In this document: one piece after another, positions 32,500-41,083 of the stretch
Layout of the letters: each line of letters begins with the position of its first letter
Numbering within the stretch: position 1 is the stretch's first letter
Assembly (NCBI GenBank): GCA_029990175.1
Contig: JARKIP010000035.1
Location: forward strand, 35,230,001-35,294,000
DNA: 64,000 nucleotides
Source: Petunia secreta
Lineage: Eukaryota; Streptophyta; Magnoliopsida; Solanales; Solanaceae
Direction: 5' to 3'
Position numbers and translations under genes: made by a program
The notes under the pieces: generated by a model
Database searches by the model: none
What the model was told of the DNA's origin: nothing
What the model saw: only the letters and a program-made list of their open reading frames with translations

Positions 32500-33769
32500 A
32501 AGGCTCGGGTTTGTTTCTACAAACCCCCGACCCTTGGTTCTTCGTGCCTAGTATCCTCTTTTAGTTTTCTTGTTGTTGAAGATATTAGAAAGGAGAAAAT
32601 TACAAAAAAAAATTGAAAAATTGAAAATCTAAAAATTTGGTGTAACTTGTTGATTTGGATGATTTGTGATATGGGTGTTATGAATTCTTGATCGTGATTG
32701 ATTTCCCGTTGCTTAGGTATCAAAATTGTTTGGATTGGTGGAGTTTGAAAATTTGAAACCCCAAAACCCCTTAAACCCTTGAAGAACTTGTTCTTGATGA
32801 ATTTTGGCTTGATTCTTGGGTTGGATTGATGTTTGATTGAAAACTTGTTATTGGGGATTGATCTTCATTGAAAAACAAACAATTCGGTACCAATTTTGTG
32901 GGATTTGAACATGTATAACACCAAGTTTGATGAATCACAATCCTTGTTGAAACCCTTTTGATAAACCCTTGTGTTCTTGAGTTCTTGGCGTTGAATCTTG
33001 GAATTGATTGATTGTTTGGATGTTAATTTGATTGGGTTTTGTTAAGGAAGATCAAAAGCAACTTTGGGTATCTTTGGATTGTGAAAACGAGTTGAAAACA
33101 TCGGATTTGGGGCTTGAAAATCGACTTGAAACGAGTTTGGAACGAGTTGGAAAAGGCTCAGGCCAGGCGCCCCGCCTAAGCCAGGCGCCCCGCCTGACTT
33201 GGCTACTGCCTAAGTCCCAGGCGCCCCGCCTAGACCCAGGCGCCCCGCCTGGAACACTGCACAGATAGGCGCCCCCTCCTGAGTTCAGGCGCCCCTCCTG
33301 GGTGCTGAAAGTGTTGTTTCGGGTAGATTTTCATAGGCATTTTCCTTTGTTTGATAACATAACATCTAGTTAGTGCTACTTTGAGTAACCGTTCTACTTG
33401 AATAGTGCTAACCTTTTAATTGCTATTAGGATCATCGTGCCTAGGAAGGAGACTAGAATTCAAAGAAGATCCGTAGTATCTTTTGATTCAAGTCCTCACT
33501 TCAAATTGCTTAGCGTACATCGAGTCACTTAAACTCCCTTCCGAACCATTACTTGAGCGCATTAGTTGATTGATCTTGCCATTGTGATTACTAAGAGGCA
33601 AGAAGGTCTTGAGTGGAAAAAGGCTTGAGTGGTGAGAACAATAGAGTGTGGTCACAAAAGCCAACGACCTTGAGTGTATACACGAGTGGAAAGAAAATTG
33701 AGTGACATCTTTTGAGTGATACACGTGAGGGAGTGAACTTGTGAGGTCCTTAACTCTTTGGTTACAACT
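32500..33769 (+). other. R9 5' leader (untranslated)
   Basis: Post-PBS hairpin (about 32503-32536), A-rich tract (32590-32640), hairpin units (32640-32930), AGGCGCCCCGCCT palindromes (33163-33300), conserved block (33430-33545). The first two thirds are close to the R7 leader. The part after the conserved block is like R8, with no TGTAG/GTAC acceptor before the ATG. Confidence 0.78.
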
Positions 33770-36709
33770 ATGGCTTCGGATGACGATTGTGGAGGGTACG
33801 ACTCATGTGGAGATGATGGAGACTATGGTTCCTATGGTGATGATGATGGGTATTGCTATGACGATTCGGGGAACCAAGGCTCATATGATGAAGAAGCGGG
33901 TCACTATGTTGATTATGAAGATGAAGAAGACTATGGAGCTTGCGAAGACGAATGTGAAGAATCTTATGCTCCAAGTCAAGAATATGAAGATAGTGACGCT
34001 TCAAGGTATGACGACCCTACTTACTCTTCTTGTGATGAATTTGTGCATGAAGATAGTGACGTAGAGAGAATTGGTGATGAGGTTGATTATGAGAATTGTT
34101 CATTTGCATCTTCTCTTGATGTTGCTTGTGGTGAGCAAGAGAGTAGTAGAGGACCTTCCAATAGTATGGGAGGTGGTGGTGGTTGTTCCATGGGAAATGG
34201 GAGGTTTGCATCTTCTAGTTCCCATGTGAAGGGTGGAAGGAGAAATGGTATTGCTCTTACCGTTATGGGGGTGCATTGTTCTAGTAGTGGTGGTAGGAGT
34301 GGTGCTATGGGCTATGGAACCAAGGCGAGAGGCAATTATGGGTTCCATAGTGGTACTACTTCCTCGACTTTCAACAACACTTCTAATGTTGGAAGAGTGA
34401 CGGGAAGTGGAGGTTATTCTAGTGGTGTTGCTACTAGTGGAGAGATAAGGAGCACCCAACTTGGGGGTGATGGTTTTCTTGGACTTGATCCTATACAAGA
34501 CATGTGTGAGTGTAGGTTCATTTTTGAGGTGAATGGTAGAGGAGGATGCTTGCTCAAGGTTAGTGAAGCCTATGCTAATTTGGTAAATGTCTCTTGGGTT
34601 AATAGACTAAAGGTACCATGCTACAAATTGAAATATCCTTATGAGTATCAAGGAGTTTGGATTACTAGTGAAGCTCGGGTACTCATATCTCAAGGGAGTT
34701 ACAAGGAATATATTTGGTGTGATGTGTGTCCTATGGAGTATTATGGTGTTTGGCTAGGACAACCGTGGTTGCAAGGTAAGAGGGTGCGGTATGATATCGT
34801 GAAGGATGTGTACAAAGTGAGCACGGGGCAAAGAACTTATGACATTGAACCTTGCCGGGCAAAGTTTAAGTTCTACCCTAGCACCTACTCTTGGCCTATG
34901 AAAAAGGGAAAGGAGCAAGTATCTCAATCTAAGAATGCAAGAAAGCAAACAAGAAGTCCTACAATCACAAGCGACGGTGGGACTAGTGCAAGAAAAGAGT
35001 TGACAATTGTCAACAAGGTGAACCCCAAGCCCCAAGCTCCAAAGACGAGTGGTTCACCAACAAAGAAGAAAGAGACCTCAAGTGATGAGTCTCTTAGTCC
35101 TAGGTTCCGGGTTGATGTAAAAAGTCAACCTACTCCGGCTATGGGTATTCTTGGGCCTCGTCCCAACTCACCCGAATTTGTGAGACAAAAGATTGAGAGG
35201 AGTAAGGGAGTGACCGGTGACATTCCTCGAGTGGAAAAAGGAGAGGATGTGATGAGTGATGTGAGTGGGATGTCACCACCCGAATCTACACCTAACCTTG
35301 AAAAGAAAATGAGAGAAAAGAAAGAGGGAAAAAAGAGTGAGGACACCACTTATTCTAACCTTAACCCTTTATCTTTTCCTCCTACTTTTGTGAATGCTTG
35401 TGTAGGTACTCTTGGAGGCCAATCAATGGAGCCTCAATCGTGTTCCGAGATTGAAGGACAAGGTGAAGAAGATCTTCAATGTGAGCTTCAAGGTGAAGGA
35501 ACAACTCATGACACTTCAAGTGCATTGAGTGCGCTAGATGGCCACTCAAAGGTTTGTAAAAGTTCTTCCCTTGAAAATGTTACTTCCTTGCCTTATGATG
35601 GTGTTTGTGAAAACTCAACACTAGTTGATGATTTGTATGAATACAATGTGTTTGCAACTAGTGTAGAGTCAAATGGTCAACTTGTGAGTGATTGTGAACC
35701 ACTAGTTGAGAGGGATGATAAGCCACATCATGATGTGAGCTTGGTTTTCATTGAACCTCTCATTAGTGAAGAATGTGTAGTTGACCCTATTTGTGATCCT
35801 TGTTATGACACTCCACCTATATTTGATAAAGGGGAAGATGAGTTGAATGAATACCCTATCCTCTCCCTTGATGAATTGCTTGATAATGGTGGGCCTATGT
35901 GTTGTAGTGAGGTTTGTAGTGACCTTGAGGAGTCCCTAGTGAATGAGATGGATCAAATTGTTTTCAATGACTCCTCGGGTGAGAGTGAAGAACCTAGTCT
36001 TGATGCCATGTTTGTATGTGACCATGAATTTGAGGTGCATGCTTTTACATTTCCATTGTGTGAAGATAATCTCATTTGTGGTAGTGAATTGTATCGGACT
36101 AGGGTTGATAGTAAAATAGAACCTCCATGGTATGTAAAGATAGACTCTAAGGATGATCCATTGTTTGGAACTCCAAGTGGGATGAATGGTCTTGATATTG
36201 GTTGTGTTGAACCATCTTCTAGTAGTCCTAGCCTTCATTGTGTGGACTATAATGATGAAGGGCCGATTTTGGAGACTTTCCTTTGGAGTTTGTCTAGTGA
36301 GGGAGATTGTCTTAGAGATAGATTTGGAGGTGAGGAGGACACTCTTGTTGTGTGTAAGAGTGCTTCCAAGAAGGGGAGTGGAGTATTTGATGTTAGTTGT
36401 CAATTGAACTATTTTGTTCACTCCACCCCACATGTTGATTACACCTTGGGTGTTGGGCATGCCAAAGCCAATGAGTCACATTGTGATAGTAATGCATTGA
36501 AGGCTTGGCGTGTTGACCATAAGCTTGGAGGTCATAAGGAACTTAGTTGCTTAATCTTGCATGTTCCATATCTTATTGATCTCTTTGCTTGTTATGGTAG
36601 TGATTGCTTTTCATTGTTGAGCCAAGAACTTGATGTTTCCTTTGGAGATTTATTCTTTTTGATTGGTATTGATACTTGGCTCTATCACAAAAGTGTGCTT
36701 TCCATATAA
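33770..36709 (+). CDS. R9 X polyprotein (premature stop)
   Basis: 979 codons from ATG 33770. Same order as R8: acidic Asp/Gly/Tyr-rich N-terminus (~110 residues), Gly/Ser patch, protease-like fold at residues ~248-380 with VSEAYAN at the active-site position and VWLGQPWLQG, basic linker, SPRFRVDV, then X with PHHDVSLVFIEPLISEE, CYDTPPIFDKGEDEL, KKGSGVFDVSCQLNY and TWLYHKSVLSI. The stop TAA (36707-36709) stands where R6 has TCA. Beyond it the frame stays open to 37159 through a second copy of the C-terminal module and FQEGEDD at the PPT. The full-length ancestor was therefore longer. Confidence 0.88.
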   Translation: MASDDDCGGYDSCGDDGDYGSYGDDDGYCYDDSGNQGSYDEEAGHYVDYEDEEDYGACEDECEESYAPSQEYEDSDASRYDDPTYSSCDEFVHEDSDVERIGDEVDYENCSFASSLDVACGEQESSRGPSNSMGGGGGCSMGNGRFASSSSHVKGGRRNGIALTVMGVHCSSSGGRSGAMGYGTKARGNYGFHSGTTSSTFNNTSNVGRVTGSGGYSSGVATSGEIRSTQLGGDGFLGLDPIQDMCECRFIFEVNGRGGCLLKVSEAYANLVNVSWVNRLKVPCYKLKYPYEYQGVWITSEARVLISQGSYKEYIWCDVCPMEYYGVWLGQPWLQGKRVRYDIVKDVYKVSTGQRTYDIEPCRAKFKFYPSTYSWPMKKGKEQVSQSKNARKQTRSPTITSDGGTSARKELTIVNKVNPKPQAPKTSGSPTKKKETSSDESLSPRFRVDVKSQPTPAMGILGPRPNSPEFVRQKIERSKGVTGDIPRVEKGEDVMSDVSGMSPPESTPNLEKKMREKKEGKKSEDTTYSNLNPLSFPPTFVNACVGTLGGQSMEPQSCSEIEGQGEEDLQCELQGEGTTHDTSSALSALDGHSKVCKSSSLENVTSLPYDGVCENSTLVDDLYEYNVFATSVESNGQLVSDCEPLVERDDKPHHDVSLVFIEPLISEECVVDPICDPCYDTPPIFDKGEDELNEYPILSLDELLDNGGPMCCSEVCSDLEESLVNEMDQIVFNDSSGESEEPSLDAMFVCDHEFEVHAFTFPLCEDNLICGSELYRTRVDSKIEPPWYVKIDSKDDPLFGTPSGMNGLDIGCVEPSSSSPSLHCVDYNDEGPILETFLWSLSSEGDCLRDRFGGEEDTLVVCKSASKKGSGVFDVSCQLNYFVHSTPHVDYTLGVGHAKANESHCDSNALKAWRVDHKLGGHKELSCLILHVPYLIDLFACYGSDCFSLLSQELDVSFGDLFFLIGIDTWLYHKSVLSI

Positions 36710-37159
36710 CTTGCACTCACTCTTGTTGGACTTTCCTACTCTTGTAGTGGGAAGTTTTGGTGTTTTCTTATTGGGCTTAGGGATCATAGGAATTTTAATG
36801 GCTTGATCTTGCATATTCTCTATCCTATTGATCTCCTTGATGAATCAGTTGTTGAGTGTACCCATTGGGGAGGCCAAGTACTTGTTGTTTTCTTTGGAAA
36901 CATGTGCTTTATTATCGTTATTGATGCTTGGCTATACCATAAGAGTGTGTTTTCCACACTACTTGCACTAACCTACTCTTGTAGTAGGAGCTTTTGGATG
37001 TGCTTGTCTTTGGATGTAGGTCTTGATGGTTTGATTTCGAGGACGAAATCCTTTCAAGAAGGGGAGGATGATGCAGGGCAAATCGAGCCTAAGGCACTTA
37101 CCATCAAGAACCGGGGTTGGAGGATGCAAGGGACGAGAGGTCAAGAGCATCGGAGATGA
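36710..37159 (+). pseudogene. R9 X tail after the stop: duplicated C-terminal module
   Basis: In frame with the X gene after its TAA. It contains a second, diverged copy of the C-terminal module (NFNGLILHILYPIDLL, FFGNMCFIIVIDAWLYHKSVFSTLLALTY), then ISRTKSFQEGEDD over the PPT (37057-37068), and ends inside the 3' LTR. R6 has the same arrangement without a stop between the copies. Confidence 0.75.
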
Positions 37160-37801
37160 ATTGAAGCCGTTCCGGAAGAACCAGGCTGAGGCGCCCCGCC
37201 TAGCCCAGGCGCCCCGCCTGGGAAGCTCACTGCCTAAGATTAAAATGGTGCACAGGCGCCCCGCCTGGCTAGGCCCCAGCCCAGGCGCCCCGCCTACCCC
37301 AGGCGCCCCGCCTAAACCCAGGCGCCCCGCCTAGACTCAGCACAAGCCAGGCGCCCCTCCCAGCTTCAGGCGCCCCTCCCAGCGCGCAGATTTATTAGGC
37401 TTTTACTGTTTTGACCCTATGTGGTCTTTTATTCCTAAGCCTAAGTGTGGGCACTTTAGACCTTTTACTTAGTGTCTAAAAACATCTATAAATAGCTAGA
37501 TAGCTAGTCTTATTCCTTAGCTAGTTTTGAAGATAGAATTGAGAAGATAGAATAGGCTTGGCCTTTCTTGTTGAAGCGTTGACTTCATGTATCTCTTACA
37601 TTGAATCCATGGTGGATCACCGCTAGTGTGAGTCCCGTTTAATGGTTCAAGTCTCTTCTCCCTTTTGAATCAATCTATGTGTTTAGTTGATTCATTCTTT
37701 TCTTCTAATTTCTGTTCTTCCCCTTCCCTTATTTCTTGTTATCTTATGATTATCGCTTCCGCATCATAGTTTATCGCTTCCGCCTAGTTTCCCCTACATC
37801 A
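37069..37801 (+). repeat. R9 3' LTR
   Basis: 733 bp, the same as 31753-32485 by eye. Confidence 0.95.
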
Positions 37802-37806
37802 GGCGC

Positions 37807-38389
37807 CCAGCCTAGCTGAAGGCCAAGCCAGGCGCCCCGCCTAGCTTCAGGCGCCCAGCCTAGCTGAAGGCCAAGCCAGGCGCCCCGCCTAGATCCAGGC
37901 GCCCAGCCTAGCTTCAGCATGAACCAGGCGCCCCTCCCAGTCCCAGGCGCCCCACCTAGCTGCTGAACTTATGTTTCTTTTACTATTTTGCCCTACGTGG
38001 CTTATTTGATGAACCTTATTAGTAAGGGTAATTACGTCTGTGTGTAAGCTTGGGAAAACACTATAAATACCCAAGCCTAGCTTATTTTACACTTAGCTTA
38101 TTATTGATATTGATGAATGTTGAACATTGAACATGAGCATGGCTCTTGGTATTGAATGAAACCCTTTGATCTTGGACTTGTATGTCTTCTAGCGGATCTA
38201 GATGAATACTCTTCCTCTCCGACCATTCTACTTGCGTGCTCGCGTTAGCTCGAGGGTAGTTGCATAGCGTAGGTGTTCTTGTCCTTCTCCCGGGGTGTAA
38301 CGGAACAAGTTCTCCGTTGCTACTTGGGATTAGAGATCGAGTTACGTCTCGTTCTTTATCTTTTACTTTTCCGCGTTTGATTCTCATCA
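37807..38389 (+). repeat. R7 3' LTR, piece 2
   Basis: Remaining 583 bases of the LTR (260 + 583 = 843, equal to the 5' copy). TATA box near 38062. Ends TCTCATCA, followed by target duplication ATGAA. Confidence 0.93.
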
Positions 38390-38394
38390 ATGAA

Positions 38395-39102
38395 TTTGAA
38401 GTGCATGCTTTTACCTTTCCATTATGTGAAGATAATCTCATTTGTGGTAGCGAGTTGTATCGGACTAGAATTGATAGTAACATAGAACCTCCATTGTATG
38501 TAAAGATAGACTCTAAGGATGATCCATTGTTTGGGACTCCAAGTGGGATGAATGGTCTTGATATTGGTTGTGTTGAACCATCTTCTAGTAGTCCTAACCT
38601 TCATTGTATGGACTATAATGATGAAGGGCCAATTTTGGAGACCTTCCTTTGGAGTTTGCCTAGTGAGGGAGATTATCTTAGGGATGGATTTGGAGGTGAG
38701 GAAGCCACTCTTGGTGCGTGTGAGAGTGCTTCCAAGAAGGGGAGTGGAGTATTCGATGTTAGTTGTCGCTTGAATTATGTTACTTACTCCATCCCATATG
38801 TTGATCACACCTTGAGTGTTGAGCATGCCAAAGCTCGATGTGATGACCACAAGCTTGGAGGTCATAAGGAACTTAGTTGCTTAATCTTGCATGTTCCATA
38901 TCATATTGATTTCTTTGCTTGTTATGGTAGTGAGTACTTGTCAATGTTGAGCCAAAAACTTGTTGTTTCTTTTGGGAACATAAGCTTTTTGATTAGTATT
39001 GATACTTGGCTCTATCATAAAAGTGTGATTTTCACATCACTTGTACTCACTCTTGTTGGACTTTCCTACTCTTGTAGTGGGAAGTTTTGGTGTGTTCTTA
39101 TT
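38395..39102 (+). CDS. R6 X polyprotein, piece 2 (between R7 and R10)
   Basis: 236 codons that continue the R6 frame exactly after the ATGAA duplication (TTT GAA GTG CAT). It encodes FEVHAFTFPLCEDNLICGSELYRTR, NDEGPILETFLWSL, KKGSGVFDVSCRLNY and the first C-terminal module (GNISFLISIDTWLYHKSVIFT). R10 interrupts it at TTATT. It resumes in frame at 44389. Confidence 0.83.
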
Positions 39103-39893
39103 TGATAAGACCCGAATTGGAGCCACCAAGAGCCAAGCATGAGAGCACAAAGGATACAAGGCAAGGGCACCGGAGGAGGGTTCGAGAGTGATTTGGAGTC
39201 ATGGACTTGAGCGCCAATGAGGGAGGACCGGCTACGGACCAAGGAGGAACAATTAGAGTCCATTTTGAGCCGTTTCCAAGTCTCCCAGGAAGGAGGCGGA
39301 CCGCCCATTGGACTAGGCGGACCGCCTAGTTGACTACACCTCTCAGGATCTCTGGCCGCCTACTGCAGAGGCGGGCCGCCCATTTTCCAGGCTGGGCGCC
39401 TACTCTGGGCGCCTACTATTCAGGCGGGGCGCCTAGTTTGCTGAAGGCCCATCCGGGTTTCCTACTTATTTGAGTGTAATTCCAACTATAGCCCTAAGTG
39501 ACATGTATTGTTTTGACTAGACTTAGGGGCTATTTAGACATTTTATTTAGAAGTGTGGTGAACCTATAAATACCACACTTAGTCATTTATTTCATTAAAC
39601 TTGTTTAGAAGTGAAGAATAGACTTAGTAAGAGAGGCAAGGCCTTCTTCTTTGTAGAAGCTTGAAGCTTCGGATTATCTCTTTGCTTGGAGCCTATGGAG
39701 ATCCGTCACTAGTACGGAATCCTTGTATGGTTCAAGTTTCCCTTCCTCTCTTGGATAATCAATTCATGGTTTGAATCGTTTATCCATTCTCTTTCTTCTA
39801 TTTCTATTCTCCCCAATCCCTTACTTTCTTGTTATCGTGTGATTGTTGCTTCCGCATCCTTGTTATTTGATTCCGCGTATTTGATCCTTATCA
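39103..39893 (+). repeat. R10 5' LTR
   Basis: 791 bp, TGATAAGA...CCTTATCA. AGGCGGACCGCCT, GGCGGACCGCCC and AGGCGGGGCGCCT palindromes at 39291-39425. TATA box tataaatac at 39565-39573. Confidence 0.95.
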
Positions 39894-39896
39894 GTT

Positions 39897-39908
39897 TGGT
39901 ATCAGAGC
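39897..39908 (+). other. R10 primer-binding site
   Basis: TGGTATCAGAGC, three bases after the LTR. Confidence 0.9.
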
Positions 39909-41083
39909 AAGGCTCGGGATTTGTTCTTACAAACCCTCGATCCTTGTTCATCCTATCTTTAGTTTAGTTTATTGTTATTGTTGTTCTTGCTCTTGAAGAA
40001 AAGAAGAAAAACACAAAAAAATTGAAAAATTGAAAAAAAAATACAAAAATTGGTGTAACTTTTTGGTATGATCGATTCTTGAAGTGGGTGTTATAGATTC
40101 TTGATCCTTGTGGAAAACCCGACGTTTGGGTACCAAAATTGTTTGGATTGGATTGATTTGAAAATTTGAAACCCCAAATTGTAAAACCCTCCCAAAGCCC
40201 TTTGTTCTTGAGGAATTTGATTGAATTTGGATTGTGTGATTGTGGGGTTTTGGAATTGAGTACCGGGGTTTGTTCTCCAATGAAAAACAAACAAATAGAA
40301 ACAAATTTCATGTGAATCGGAGTTGTATAACATAGTTTTTGAAGAATCGAAACCCACCTTTGAACCTTGAAACCCATGTTGAAACCCCAAACTTGAAAAC
40401 TTTGAATCTTGATTGAGCCTTGTTTGTTGGTGTTTTGGGTGTGAAATCTATTGGGGTTTGAAGGTTATATCTATATTCAACTTTGGGTACCTTCAATTTG
40501 TGGAAAAAACGTTGAAATCGGACCCAAAATCGGCTTGGAATTGAAGAAAACGGAGTTGAAAAGTTGCAGGAACAGGTCCCAGGCGGACCGCCTCCCCCCC
40601 ATAGGCGGACCGCCTCCCCACTGTTGGCTCTCTGGACTTCCTGAGGCCCTCCGCCTCACCTCCTAGGCGGACCGCCTCCCACTGGGAAGGTGTCCGGGTA
40701 CTTTGTTTCTTAAGTTTTCATGTTTTCTTTGCTTCCGAACTTCTTGGTTAGTGTTTCTAAGGTATTAATCCTACTTTAATAACACTAATCTTTGATCCTT
40801 TAGGGTGTTGTGTGTCTTGAAGCTTTACTTAAAGTCGTAGAACTTCTTTGGCCTCAAGTGCGCATTAAATTAGCTTCCGTACATCGAGTCGCATCAACTC
40901 CACTCCGGACCATTACTTGGATATACTAGTTGATTGATCTTACCATTGTGGTTCCTAAAAGAGATAAAGGCATCTTTGGGTGGGGGTTTGGGAGTGTGCA
41001 CACTAAAAGAGTGTTGAGAGCCACCACCAAAGGTAAGGGAGAGCAAGTGAGGTTGTTTATACTAACCTTTGCACTTTCTTAAC
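39909..41083 (+). other. R10 5' leader (untranslated)
   Basis: Post-PBS hairpin (39912-39944; arms GGGATTTGT and ACAAACCCT), A-rich tract (39998-40050), hairpin units with GGTACC (40080-40500), AGGCGGACCGCCT palindromes (40579-40680), donor-like GGTTAGT (about 40747), conserved block (40805-40915), TACTAAC (about 41060-41066). TTTTGCAG/GTAC falls just after the ATG at 41084 instead of before it. Confidence 0.78.

Larger units (their letters stand above)
31753..37801 (+). mobile_element. R9: complete non-autonomous X element
   Basis: 6049 bp in the R7 3' LTR. Flanks GGCGA and GGCGC; the uninterrupted 5' LTR reads GGCGC, so the left copy carries one change. The 733-bp LTRs appear identical. 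One PBS base deviates, and the X frame has an internal stop. Confidence 0.93.
18787..38389 (+). mobile_element. R7: complete autonomous element carrying nested R8 and R9
   Basis: About 7.83 kb without R8 and R9. Target duplication ATGAA (18782-18786 and 38390-38394) in the X frame of R6. The LTRs are 843 bp each, with at least two differences. It has a PBS, leader and one gag-pol frame that is open apart from the two insertions. It is older than R8 and R9, as the nesting and LTR differences agree. Confidence 0.93.
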
